Assembly (NCBI RefSeq): GCF_017303275.1
Contig: NZ_JAFKOJ010000005.1
Location: 186,001 to 250,000, forward strand
From: Bacillus sp. NTK034
GTDB lineage: Bacteria > Bacillota > Bacilli > Bacillales > Cytobacillaceae
DNA length: 64,000 nucleotides
Direction: 5' to 3'
Positions 48,883 through 57,484 of this stretch are shown one piece after another. The notes below the pieces were generated by a model. The model did no database searches. It was not told the DNA's origin and saw only the letters and a list, made by a program, of their open reading frames with translations. The translations under genes were made by a program, and so were the position numbers. The first letter of the stretch is position 1, and every line of letters begins with the position of its first letter.

Positions 48883-50070
48883 TTACTGCTTCGGAACCTC
48901 AATCATCACCGCATCGCCCTGGCCGCCTCCGCTGCAGATGGCCGCAATGCCGATTCCGCCTCCTTGGCGCTTCAGTTCATGCATCAGAGTTAGAATGATT
49001 CTCGCTCCGCTTGCACCGATTGGGTGGCCCAGAGCAACGGCACCTCCGTTTACATTCACTTTTTCTTCATCAAGGCCGGCAATTTTTCCGCTTGTTAAAG
49101 CAACAGCCGCAAATGCTTCGTTAATTTCAAATAGATCAATTTCTTCCAGGGTTTTTCCTGTCTTTTTCAAAAGAGCATTAATGACAAGGCCAGGAGTTTG
49201 CGGGAAATCCTTGGCTTCCACTGCAAGCGCTGTATGGCCTAGAATATAAGCTTCCGGCTTTTTGCCTTCGCGTTCCGCACGCTCTTCGCTCATCAATACT
49301 AATGCTGCTGCTCCGTCGTTAACGCCAGGCGCATTCCCCGCAGTGATCGTTCCATCGGAGTTAAAAACTGACCCCAGCTTAGCAAGCTTTTCCAGGGAAG
49401 TATCTTTGCGCGGAGACTCATCCTTGGAGACAACGACTGGGTCACCCTTTCGCTGCGGCACTTCCACAGGCACGATTTCCTCTGCCAATTTGCCGGATTC
49501 CATTGCTGCAATGACACGTTCATGGCTTCTTAGCGCCCAGTTGTCCTGCTCTTCTCGGCTGATTTCAAACGCTTTAGCTGTCGAGTTTCCATACGTGCCC
49601 ATATGGACGCCTGTAAAGCTGCAGCTCAAACCGTCATGAACCATTAAGTCTTTAACAGTGGAATCACCCATGCGCAGGCCCCAGCGCGCTTTCGGTAAAA
49701 TGTATGGCGCATTGCTCATGGACTCCATGCCGCCGGCCACGATGACTTCCTCGTCACCCGCCCGGATGATCTGATCTCCTAAAGTGACACTTCGCATACC
49801 GGATGCACAAACTTTATTGATCGTTTCCGTTTTCACTTCCCACGGCAAGCCGGCCTTTTGCGCAGCCTGGCGTGAAGGAATCTGGCCCTGACCTCCCTGG
49901 AGAACGGTTCCGAGAATCACTTCATCTACATCCTCTGGATTGACGCCGGCACGGTTCAGTGCTTCTTTTACTGCAAATCCGCCAAGGTCAGAAGCTGTAA
50001 AGCTGCTAAGCGCTCCGGCAAATTTTCCAAAAGGTGTTCTTACTCCGCTAAGAATTACGGTTTTCCCCAT
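48883..50070 (-). CDS. Acetyl-CoA C-acetyltransferase (thiolase)
   Basis: Cleaves acetoacetyl-CoA or condenses acetyl-CoA. Nucleophile C88 in [18 protein letters not shown] and the second cysteine in CSGGGQG are all present. 395 residues, MmgA/ThlA type. First gene of the minus-strand run thl-hbd-acd-acdA-tetR-icmF. A cre and a possible TetR site lie in its 326-bp upstream interval. Confidence 0.95.
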   Translation of the reverse strand: MGKTVILSGVRTPFGKFAGALSSFTASDLGGFAVKEALNRAGVNPEDVDEVILGTVLQGGQGQIPSRQAAQKAGLPWEVKTETINKVCASGMRSVTLGDQIIRAGDEEVIVAGGMESMSNAPYILPKARWGLRMGDSTVKDLMVHDGLSCSFTGVHMGTYGNSTAKAFEISREEQDNWALRSHERVIAAMESGKLAEEIVPVEVPQRKGDPVVVSKDESPRKDTSLEKLAKLGSVFNSDGTITAGNAPGVNDGAAALVLMSEERAEREGKKPEAYILGHTALAVEAKDFPQTPGLVINALLKKTGKTLEEIDLFEINEAFAAVALTSGKIAGLDEEKVNVNGGAVALGHPIGASGARIILTLMHELKRQGGGIGIAAICSGGGQGDAVMIEVPKQ

Positions 50071-50187
50071 AAAGAATCGCTCCTTTGTACTATTAATTTT
50101 AAATGTTCGAAAAATTGATTAGAAAAAAATTGGGTCTCTGAAGCTGTTCTGGCTGAAGTTAAATGTTTGTGAAGGTGCTTTAGTTGA

Positions 50188-50201
50188 CTGAACGCTCGCT
50201 C
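50188..50201. promoter_or_regulatory. Degenerate second TetR-type operator upstream of thiolase
   Basis: TGAACGCTCGCTCG shares the 14-bp layout and the leading TTGACTGAA context of the fadF operator, but the right half matches only 4 of 6 positions. Confidence 0.3.
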
Positions 50202-50254
50202 GAAAAGACCTCGAAACAAAGGGATTTACCCGATCTTCAGTCACCCAGCAGAAT

Positions 50255-50268
50255 TGTAAGCGCTTTAT
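50255..50268. promoter_or_regulatory. Candidate CcpA site (cre) upstream of thiolase
   Basis: TGTAAGCGCTTTAT matches the palindromic cre TGTAAGCGCTTACA at 12 of 14 positions. It lies 185 bp before the thiolase start. Catabolite repression of mmg-type operons is known in B. subtilis. Confidence 0.6.
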
Positions 50269-50396
50269 TATTTTCTATTTTACTAGAAAAATAGCAGAAA
50301 TTGAAACACTTTACACAAAATTCTGGTAAAAACATTTTTCGTCAAAATGCTTTAGCTGAAATTTGCTTCAGTGCTTCAATTTCCACTTTCAATATG

Positions 50397-52514
50397 TTAG
50401 GATGCTAAGTTCTGGCTTTCACCTATAACAGACTTTTCGAGAATTTCGGCAACATCGTACGTATGAACCTGTTCTTCCACTTCTTTTGCTTTCGTGCCAT
50501 CTGACAGCATCGTTAGGCAGTATGGACATCCGGAGCTGATCACGGATGGATTCACTGCAAGTGCCTGCTCGGTGCGTGAGACGTTGATGCGGTGTCCTGT
50601 TTCCTCTTCCATCCACATCAAGCCGCCGCCCGCTCCGCAGCACATGCCGGTTTCGCGGTTTCTTTCCATTTCCACAAGCTTAACGCCCGGAATGCTCTTA
50701 AGGATTTCACGCGGAGGATCGTACACCTCGTTGTAGCGTCCAAGATAACAGGAATCATGGAATGTGATCGTTTCTTCTACAGCATATTGCGGCTTCAGCT
50801 TGCCTTCTTCTACAAGCTGGGCAAGCACTTCAGTATGATGATAAACCTCTGCCTCTAATCCGAAATCCGGATACTCATTTTTGAAAATGTTGTAGGCATG
50901 AGGGTCAATCGTTACGATCTTCTTCACTTCATTTTTCTCAAACTCTTCAATATTCTTTGTAGCAAGCTCCTGGAATAAGAACTCGTTTCCAAGGCGTCTT
51001 GGTGTATCACCAGAGTTCTTTTCCTTGTTTCCGAGGATAGCGACCTTAACGCCTGCTTCATTCATGAGTTTCGCAAAGGAAAGAGCGATCTTTTGGCTGC
51101 GGTTATCGTAAGATCCCATGGAGCCAACCCAGAATAGGTATTCAAACTCTTCTCCTGCCTTTTTCATTTCCTTCACTGTCGGCACATGAACGTCTTCGCG
51201 TGCTTCTCTCCAGTCTTCGCGCTCCTTGCGGTTCAGTCCCCAAGGATTGCCCTGGCGCTCGATATTGGTCATGGCACGCTGTGCATCAGCATCCATTTTA
51301 CCCTCAGTTAAAACAAGGTAGCGGCGGAGGTCAATGATTTTATCCACATGTTCATTCATAACCGGGCATTGGTCTTCACAATTGCGGCAAGTCGTACAAG
51401 CCCAGATTTCTTCTTCTGTGATGACTTCCCCGATCAGGCTTGGGCTGTAAGCAAGGCCCGCAGCTGCTTCTTCTGCACCCTGGCCGGCAGCTGCAAGGGC
51501 AAGCTGATTGCCTTTCGTATTTGAAAACGCGAATGTCGGCACCCAGGGCTGCTTCGAAGTGACAACAGCACCGTGATTGGTTAAATGGTCACGCAATTTC
51601 AGGATTAAATCCATTGGCGAAAGCATTTTTCCCGTGCCGGTTGCCGGACACATATTGGTACAGCGTCCGCATTCCACACATGCATAGAAATCGATCATCT
51701 GATGCTGTGTAAAATCTTCAATCTTTCCGACACCAAAGCTTTCCTGTGATTCATCTTCAAAGTCGATTGCCTTTAATTTCCCCGGATTATCCAGTCGGTT
51801 GAAATATACGTTGGCCGGTCCGGCGATTAAGTGAGCGTGCTTGGATTGCGGCACATACACAAGGAAAGCGAGCAGGAATACTAAGTGAATCCACCATGAG
51901 ATGTAAAACACAACAATTGAAGCCGTTTCACCCATCCATGAGAATGCACCGGCAATCATGGAAGCAACCGGCTCTGTCCAGGTTCCTTCATGGCCATGCC
52001 AAATCATGCCCATTCCATTGCCAAGCAGTACGGAAAGCATGAGCCCTCCGATAAAAATAAGTACGAGACCTGATTTAAATCCACGTTTTAAGCGGACAAG
52101 CTTTTCCACATAACGGCGGTAGAAAGCCCAGATTACCGCAACAAGGATCATAAGGGTCACAATTTCCTGGAAAAAGGTGAAGCCAGGATATAACGGGCCC
52201 AGCGGCAAATGCGCACCTGGCTTAATTCCCTTGATAATAAAATCGATTGCTCCAAATTGGACAAGAATGAAGCCGTAGAAAAACATCACGTGGATGATAC
52301 CGCTTTTCTTATCCTTTAAAAGCTTTTTCTGGCCAAATACGTTGACCCAGATCTTCTCAAGGCGTTCTTTCACCTTGCCGTCAAACTCCACCTTTTTGCC
52401 AAGCTTGATATATTCAATCCGCGTCTTCACAACATAGACAAACAGGCTAATAGCGTAAGCGGTTACAAGAAGAAATGCAATTAAGTTGATCCATAATAAA
52501 CCGTTCATAGGCAT
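50397..52514 (-). CDS. fadF: FadF-type membrane iron-sulfur oxidoreductase
   Basis: 705 residues. About five to six N-terminal membrane helices (residues ~5-225, cytochrome-b-like NarI part), then two 4Fe-4S motifs CVECGRCTNMCP and CTTCRNCEDQCP, and two CCG-type domains including CYLGRYN and MCCGAGGG. B. subtilis FadF (YwjF) is needed for fatty-acid degradation and is taken to pass ETF electrons to quinone. AAAGGAGC precedes the ATG. It has its own promoter/operator at 52582-52609. Confidence 0.92.
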   Translation of the reverse strand: MPMNGLLWINLIAFLLVTAYAISLFVYVVKTRIEYIKLGKKVEFDGKVKERLEKIWVNVFGQKKLLKDKKSGIIHVMFFYGFILVQFGAIDFIIKGIKPGAHLPLGPLYPGFTFFQEIVTLMILVAVIWAFYRRYVEKLVRLKRGFKSGLVLIFIGGLMLSVLLGNGMGMIWHGHEGTWTEPVASMIAGAFSWMGETASIVVFYISWWIHLVFLLAFLVYVPQSKHAHLIAGPANVYFNRLDNPGKLKAIDFEDESQESFGVGKIEDFTQHQMIDFYACVECGRCTNMCPATGTGKMLSPMDLILKLRDHLTNHGAVVTSKQPWVPTFAFSNTKGNQLALAAAGQGAEEAAAGLAYSPSLIGEVITEEEIWACTTCRNCEDQCPVMNEHVDKIIDLRRYLVLTEGKMDADAQRAMTNIERQGNPWGLNRKEREDWREAREDVHVPTVKEMKKAGEEFEYLFWVGSMGSYDNRSQKIALSFAKLMNEAGVKVAILGNKEKNSGDTPRRLGNEFLFQELATKNIEEFEKNEVKKIVTIDPHAYNIFKNEYPDFGLEAEVYHHTEVLAQLVEEGKLKPQYAVEETITFHDSCYLGRYNEVYDPPREILKSIPGVKLVEMERNRETGMCCGAGGGLMWMEEETGHRINVSRTEQALAVNPSVISSGCPYCLTMLSDGTKAKEVEEQVHTYDVAEILEKSVIGESQNLAS

Positions 52515-52581
52515 GGTGCTCCTTTCTTCATCTTAGAAAATTTTAAAAACAATATAATTTTCTGAATTTACTCTTACTTCC

Positions 52582-52609
52582 ATTATATTATGAATGAGCA
52601 TTCAGTCAA
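52582..52609 (-). promoter_or_regulatory. fadF promoter with embedded TetR-type palindrome
   Basis: On the minus strand TTGACT and TATAAT are 16 bp apart. TGAATGAGCATTCA (52591-52604), a perfect 6-bp inverted pair with a 2-bp centre, fills the spacer and touches the -35, where a bound repressor would block polymerase. It resembles FadR sites (TGAATGA...TCATTCA) but is shorter. Confidence 0.8.
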
Positions 52610-52764
52610 CCATTTTTCGTTAAACTTGTTCGAAAAATTTTATTATTTACATTTATTAAATTCTTTTTAAAGGTGAAAAGTCCTCCCCTTTTGGGAAGAT
52701 TCCATGATAGAAAAATCTCTGCAGGAAATACTAACAGGAAAATCCTGTCGAGAGGAAGATTGCA

Positions 52765-53967
52765 TTGACTGTCTGGAATATCATTATGGTCGTTTTACTC
52801 GTCATCTTCTTGTGGCTCTATATTGATTTTACACTGGGCCGGAAAAGCCATATGAAAAAGCTTGAGCGGACCACCCTGCCCATCAGGCAGTCTGATATGG
52901 AATTGTTTGCAGATGGGCCTGCTTTGTTTGATGATTTATTCTCCGAGCTTAAGAAGGCCCAAAAGCATATCCATATTTTATTTTATATTGTGAAGGATGA
53001 TAAAATCAGCAAGGAGTTTTTAACTATTTTAAAGGGTAAAGCAAAAGAAGGAGTGGAAGTCCGTCTTTTGCTTGATTGGGCCGGAAGCTTTCCTGTTAAA
53101 AGAAAGACTGTTAAGGATCTAAAAAGCAGCGGCATTAAGTTTTCGTTTGCCCATGTGCCAAAGCTGCCTTTTCTCTTCTATTCTTTTCAGGCCAGGAACC
53201 ACCGGAAAATTACCGTTATTGACGGAAAGGTCGGTTACAGCGGCGGCTTCAATATCGGCAAAGAATACATCAATCATGACAAAAAGCTGAACCCCTGGCG
53301 TGACTATCATTTGAAATTCCACGGTGAAGGGGTACAGGATCTGCAAAGAGAGTTCCTGATTGATTGGTATAAAGCAGCGAAGACTGACCTGCTCGCAAAC
53401 AGCATCTATTTTCCTGAGCTGCATGCAGGAGAATACCGCCATCAGTTTGCGTCTTATAAAGGGGCTTTTTTAGAAGAAAGCTTCTCCTCTTTAATACGCA
53501 ATGCGAAAAAGAGCATTACGATTGGGACCCCCTATTTTATTCCGGGCAAAAGGCTTTTTCAGGACTTAATTCATGCCCTGGAACGCGGCGTTACAGTAAA
53601 AATACTCGTCCCATGCATCACGGATCATATTCTTGTAAAAGAGGCCTCTTATCTTTACTTAAGGACCTTGATTAAACAAGGTGCTTACGTGTATGAGTAC
53701 AAAAAGGGCTTTTACCATGCAAAGGCGATTATTATCGATAATGAAATCAGTGATGTCGGAACAGCCAATTTTGATAAGCGGAGCCTGTTCTTAAATTATG
53801 AAATCAATTGCTTTATTTATGACAAAGAGTTCATTAAGCAGATCCAAGCTGTTGTAGACAAAGACATACTAAATGCAAAGAGATTGACGCTAAAAGAATT
53901 AAACCAGCTGGATCCTTTACGGACTTTCAAGGAAATGCTTGCCCGGTCTGTGGCAGGCTTTCTGTAG
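52765..53967 (+). CDS. ywjE: Cardiolipin synthase-like phospholipase D protein (YwjE)
   Basis: One N-terminal membrane helix (residues 3-20) and two HKD motifs: HRKITVIDGKVGYSGG (about 152) and HAKAIIIDNEISDVGTANFDKRS (about 324). Two HKD units form the active site joining phosphatidylglycerols to cardiolipin. 400 residues is shorter than ClsA (about 480), matching YwjE/YwiE types. TTG at 52765 follows GAGAGGAAG. It heads a plus-strand pair with uvsE. Confidence 0.9.
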   Translation: MTVWNIIMVVLLVIFLWLYIDFTLGRKSHMKKLERTTLPIRQSDMELFADGPALFDDLFSELKKAQKHIHILFYIVKDDKISKEFLTILKGKAKEGVEVRLLLDWAGSFPVKRKTVKDLKSSGIKFSFAHVPKLPFLFYSFQARNHRKITVIDGKVGYSGGFNIGKEYINHDKKLNPWRDYHLKFHGEGVQDLQREFLIDWYKAAKTDLLANSIYFPELHAGEYRHQFASYKGAFLEESFSSLIRNAKKSITIGTPYFIPGKRLFQDLIHALERGVTVKILVPCITDHILVKEASYLYLRTLIKQGAYVYEYKKGFYHAKAIIIDNEISDVGTANFDKRSLFLNYEINCFIYDKEFIKQIQAVVDKDILNAKRLTLKELNQLDPLRTFKEMLARSVAGFL

Positions 53968-53997
53968 TGGATACCAGCATAAAGAAGGTGCTGCAAA

Positions 53998-54954
53998 GTG
54001 AAAATCAGACTGGGATATGTTTCCCATGCCATCAGCTTGTGGGAGGCATCTCCTGCGAGAACGTTAACGTTTACGCGCTATCAGCAAATGCCTGAGGAAG
54101 AAAGGCTTGACAAGCTGAAGGCCGTCACAGCGGTGAATCTGCAAAGTACGTTAAGAATGCTTTATTTTAATATCGCCCATGAAATCCAGCTATATCGGCT
54201 TTCAAGCTCAATCGTGCCCCTGGCCACACACCCGGAGGTTTTATGGGATTTTGTCACACCCTTTAAGGATAAATGGCTGGAAATCGGTGAATTAATTAAG
54301 AAACATGGGCTCCGCGTCAGCTTTCATCCCAATCAGTTCACCCTGTTCACATCTCCGCGCGAGGATGTGACCCGAAATGCAGTCAAAGATATGGAATACC
54401 ATTACCGGATGTTCGCGGCCATGGGCGTTGAAAACGAAAGCATCATTAATATTCATATTGGCGGGGCTTACGGGGACAAGCTCACGACCATCCGCCGTTT
54501 CCATAAAAATCTCCAAATGCTGCCGTCTCATATTAAAGAGCAAATGACACTCGAGAATGATGACAAAACCTATAACGCGGATGAAACTCTCCTGGCCTGC
54601 CAGAAAGAAAACATCCCCCTTGTGTTCGATTATCACCACCATATGGCGAACCTCGGCACCCGCCCCCTGGATGAGCTTCTCCCAGAGATTTTTCAGACAT
54701 GGGAAAAAACAGGACTCAAGCCGAAAATCCACATCTCCTCGCCCAAATCGGAAAAAGCCTTCCGGTCCCATGCCGACTATGTTGACATTGATTTTATCAG
54801 ACCGCTTCTCGATCTCCTGAAAACCTTTAATCGAGATATCGATTTCATGATTGAAGCTAAAGCAAAAGATAAGGCTGCTCTTAAGCTGACAGAGGATATC
54901 AGCAGCATCCGCGGGGTGAAAAGGATTGGCGGGGCGGAGGTAGAATGGAAATAA
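53998..54954 (+). CDS. uvsE: UV damage endonuclease UvsE
   Basis: TIM-barrel endonuclease that nicks 5' to UV photoproducts. [11 protein letters not shown] (about 102), [11 protein letters not shown] (about 151), LENDDKTY (about 180) and DYHHHMAN (about 213) supply metal ligands. GTG at 53998 after AAGAAGGTG gives 318 residues. The order cls-uvsE is as ywjE-ywjD in B. subtilis. An R1 repeat starts at the stop codon. Confidence 0.95.
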   Translation: MKIRLGYVSHAISLWEASPARTLTFTRYQQMPEEERLDKLKAVTAVNLQSTLRMLYFNIAHEIQLYRLSSSIVPLATHPEVLWDFVTPFKDKWLEIGELIKKHGLRVSFHPNQFTLFTSPREDVTRNAVKDMEYHYRMFAAMGVENESIINIHIGGAYGDKLTTIRRFHKNLQMLPSHIKEQMTLENDDKTYNADETLLACQKENIPLVFDYHHHMANLGTRPLDELLPEIFQTWEKTGLKPKIHISSPKSEKAFRSHADYVDIDFIRPLLDLLKTFNRDIDFMIEAKAKDKAALKLTEDISSIRGVKRIGGAEVEWK

Positions 54955-55289
54955 GAAAAGCGGAGGCGCCTTGCTCACGAAGGAACGCAGACTAAGAACG
55001 CCACGTCCTGTGGCAACGTCTGCATGACCCCCATCCTGGGGGCCTCAAGCACAAGACGAGCCTCACGGAAAGGCGTTCTTTGCCTTTTTGGGAGGATTGT
55101 AAGAAATGTGGAGGCGACTGCCCAGGGGCGACAAGCATAAGACGTGCCCTTCCAGAAGGTGTTCTTTCCTTCCGGAAGGGATCGACTTATGTCTCGAGTC
55201 CCTAGGAGCCGCAACTAGACAGGCTTGTGACCTCGAGGGGGTAGGCGCCGCAGCTAGACAGTTATCTAATTCCGAAGTTTGTCATTCGT
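54951..55289. repeat. Dispersed repeat R1, copy D (long, with nested inserts)
   Basis: Begins AAGAAAAGCGGAGGCGCC at the uvsE stop. It shares with copy A the stretch GAGCCTCACGG, AAGGCGTTCTTTGCC and GAGGATTG, and contains a second CGACAAGC block, an early AACTAGACAG and a final GCAGCTAGACAG. So it looks like two or three units nested or recombined. AATGGAA occurs at both edges (54944 and 55290). It fills the 366-bp uvsE-cdoA interval except for the terminator. Confidence 0.8.
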
Positions 55290-55296
55290 AATGGAA

Positions 55297-55325
55297 GGCG
55301 TTCCATGGCGGAACGCCCTTTTATC
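55297..55325. terminator. Terminator between convergent uvsE and cysteine dioxygenase genes
   Basis: GGCGTTCC/GGAACGCC stem with a 5-nt loop and CTTTTATCTT on the plus strand, overlapping the cysteine dioxygenase stop region. Confidence 0.75.
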
Positions 55326-55869
55326 TTAACTGAATCTCCTTCACCTTCTGTCTCTGTTCCTCCGGCCACCAGGCCCCACAGTCTTCAGAGACTACACAGG
55401 CAGCGCATTTCTCCAGGTCATAGACCTTCATCCCCGTAATTGGCGGTGAATAAAGGTGCAGTGTGACAAGGTTCTCCCTGCCTGTACTCTTCATTTTATG
55501 CACCCCTTTTTTGGGAGCAAAAAAGAAGGATCCTTTGGACTTTATCTCTGCAAAAAGCTCAAATGGGACGCCTTTCTTCACTTCAAAAACGGTGTTTTCC
55601 GAATCTCCATTTACTACTTGAATCCACCCCTTTGAATTACCATGATCATGAGGGGCGCATTCGAGATCCGACCAGTTCATGACGAGCAGCTCCACTTCAT
55701 TATTTTGATATAGCAGCTTGCGGTAATAGGGTTTTCCATCTGCCGGCTGCAAGTGGGGAAGCAACTCCTCAAGTTTGATATCAAGTGATGCCAAAGCCTT
55801 TCTAAGTTCTTCTGCAGAAGGTGATTTCAATGAATTCAAACTCATTTTAAACCGTTCCTTCAAGGCCAC
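55321..55869 (-). CDS. cdoA: Cysteine dioxygenase (type I, cupin)
   Basis: Oxidises cysteine to cysteine sulfinate with one non-haem iron. The cupin metal site is HDHGNSKGWIQVVNG (two histidines) with the third histidine in GVHKM; LHLYSPPI follows as in bacterial CDOs. The C-terminal ~35 residues carry an extra CxxCx5C motif (CAACVVSEDC). GTG at 55869 behind GGGGGAG and ATG at 55845 behind AAGGAA are both plausible starts. Confidence 0.85.
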   Translation of the reverse strand: MALKERFKMSLNSLKSPSAEELRKALASLDIKLEELLPHLQPADGKPYYRKLLYQNNEVELLVMNWSDLECAPHDHGNSKGWIQVVNGDSENTVFEVKKGVPFELFAEIKSKGSFFFAPKKGVHKMKSTGRENLVTLHLYSPPITGMKVYDLEKCAACVVSEDCGAWWPEEQRQKVKEIQLR

Positions 55870-55893
55870 TAAACGACTCCCCCTTTATGTGGA

Positions 55894-56796
55894 TTATCGT
55901 TTCCTCCATGAAAAATATTTCAGCTGACCATTCACCATGATCACTCCTATAATAATTATGATTCCGCCCATTATGCTTATGAAGGAAATTTTTTCACGAA
56001 GCAATAGAATGGCCGCAATAAAGGTAAACAGCGGCTCCATATAGATAAACATTGATACTTTGGAAGCTTCCAAAACCTCAAGTGCCCTGGACCAGTACCA
56101 GTAGCCAACCCCCGACACAAATATGCCCAGAAACAATATATGAACCCATTCAGAATCGGATAAAAGATGAAACTTCTCCCACCCTCTATCTCTCATTAAA
56201 AAGGGAATGGTCAACACACATCCAAGCAAACTCATATAAAAAGTGACCACAAGTGAAGGAAGCTTAATTTGCAGCTTCTTCACCAAAATCGAGTATATGG
56301 CCCAATTCAGTGTACTTAGGATCATGAGAAAATACCCTATATTTAAAGCAAATCCAAGCGTCTGGCCGCTTCTTGCTCCTGTTACCATGAGCACTCCGGA
56401 AATCGCAGTTATAATGCCCAGTGCCTTTATGAATGTCAATTTTTCATGAAGGAAGATCATGGAGAGAAGCACGGTAAAAACAGGTGAAAAAGAAATGATC
56501 CACCCCGCAGAAGAGGCGTCTATTGTCTTTAGAGATGTTACCTGGATGACCTGATGGATGAAAACGCCGAGTACACCGAGAACAATTAAATGGGGAATAT
56601 ATCTGAGCGGGATGTGGAGCGGATATTTTTTTAAGAGAAGCACAAGGAGCAGAAAAGCTGCCCCGATGGCAAACCGGAGAATGATTAATGTATAAGGGTC
56701 CAGCTTATCCAAAACAGCTTTGGTTGAAACAAAAGAGACTCCCCAAAAACTGATCGAAATGGTTGCGTAAAAAGAGGATGCCAATTGTGGCTTCAT
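55894..56796 (-). CDS. EamA/DMT-family transporter
   Basis: Ten helices in two EamA repeats (FWGVSFVSTKAVL at the first helix; later repeat from about residue 150). ATG at 56796 behind GGAAAGGAC is preferred; the frame continues 33 codons upstream without a helix or good site. Substrate unknown; such proteins often export amino acids or metabolites. It follows cdoA divergently in function but on the same strand. Confidence 0.8.
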   Translation of the reverse strand: MKPQLASSFYATISISFWGVSFVSTKAVLDKLDPYTLIILRFAIGAAFLLLVLLLKKYPLHIPLRYIPHLIVLGVLGVFIHQVIQVTSLKTIDASSAGWIISFSPVFTVLLSMIFLHEKLTFIKALGIITAISGVLMVTGARSGQTLGFALNIGYFLMILSTLNWAIYSILVKKLQIKLPSLVVTFYMSLLGCVLTIPFLMRDRGWEKFHLLSDSEWVHILFLGIFVSGVGYWYWSRALEVLEASKVSMFIYMEPLFTFIAAILLLREKISFISIMGGIIIIIGVIMVNGQLKYFSWRKR

Positions 56797-56906
56797 GGGC
56801 GAGCATGTCCTTTCCGGAAGGGTTTCTACCATGATATGCTCGTCCCGATGTAAAATGCGGAGTTTAGTTTGATTTACTTGCGGATTGTATGCCAAATTTA
56901 TTATTT

Positions 56907-57128
56907 TTTTGCTGATTTTCCGGATTGGCTGACTAATTTTCTGAGGATTTGCCCGTTACTTTTTGGTTTGCTGCCTGGTTTTCCGATTTGTTTGCTGATT
57001 TACCGGGTTTGTTTGCATTTTTCCTGATTTGTTTGCAGGTTTCCAAGGTTTATTTGCATTTTTCCTGATTTGTTTGCTGGTTTCCAAGGTTTATTTGCTA
57101 AATTCAGGATTTATTTGTAAAGTTCACA
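56907..57128. repeat. Array T2: GTTTGC/ATTTGC units alternating 21 and 20 bp
   Basis: Word starts at 56990, 57011, 57031, 57052, 57072, 57093 and 57113 are spaced 21, 20, 21, 20, 21, 20. Units read GTTTGCTGGTTTCCAAGGTTT and ATTTGCATTTTTCCTGATTT. Diverged earlier units begin at 56907, 56947 and 56966. No gene is seen in the 379-bp interval apart from this array. Confidence 0.85.
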
Positions 57129-57175
57129 TTTAGAAAAAAGAATGCCCCCAAATAATGTGGACACCCTTTTCCAAT

Positions 57176-57355
57176 CTATCTCAATATCCCCTGCAGCCAG
57201 GGCAGAACCACTTCATATGCTTTAAACCCGAGGTAAATGCCGACAATCCCCATTATGCCAGGCAAAGCTGGCGGAGCGGGAATCGGCAGCTTCATGAAAG
57301 CAAAGACAAATCCGACAAGAAATCCTGTAAGTATGGATAAAAGAACGATTTTCAT
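57176..57355 (-). CDS. XapX/DUF1427 small membrane protein
   Basis: 59 residues from ATG at 57355, preceded by TAGGAGGATCTC. TGFLVGFVFAFMKLPIPAPP followed by ALPGIMGIVGIYLGFK is the XapX (DUF1427) pattern: two helices around a conserved LPIPAP turn. Function is unknown; in other bacteria it is near xanthosine or sugar transport genes. Confidence 0.88.
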   Translation of the reverse strand: MKIVLLSILTGFLVGFVFAFMKLPIPAPPALPGIMGIVGIYLGFKAYEVVLPWLQGILR

Positions 57356-57451
57356 GAGATCCTCCTATAGTGGCTTACTATGTTTTACCAGTTTAACTAC
57401 ACCCTTTAAATATATGCCTTTAGCTTCCCCTTTTTCGTCTAAAACATGAAA

Positions 57452-57479
57452 AAAGCCGGCACCAATAAGTGCCAGCTTT
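57452..57479 (-). terminator. argS terminator
   Basis: AAAGCCGGCAC/GTGCCAGCTTT stem (one mismatch) then TTTTTT on the minus strand, 6 bp past the argS stop. Confidence 0.8.
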
Positions 57480-57484
57480 GCGTT

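Noticed and set aside
54292..54978. 228-codon open frame antisense to uvsE
   Set aside because: Fully overlapped by a well-supported uvsE with all metal motifs; it ends in the R1 repeat.
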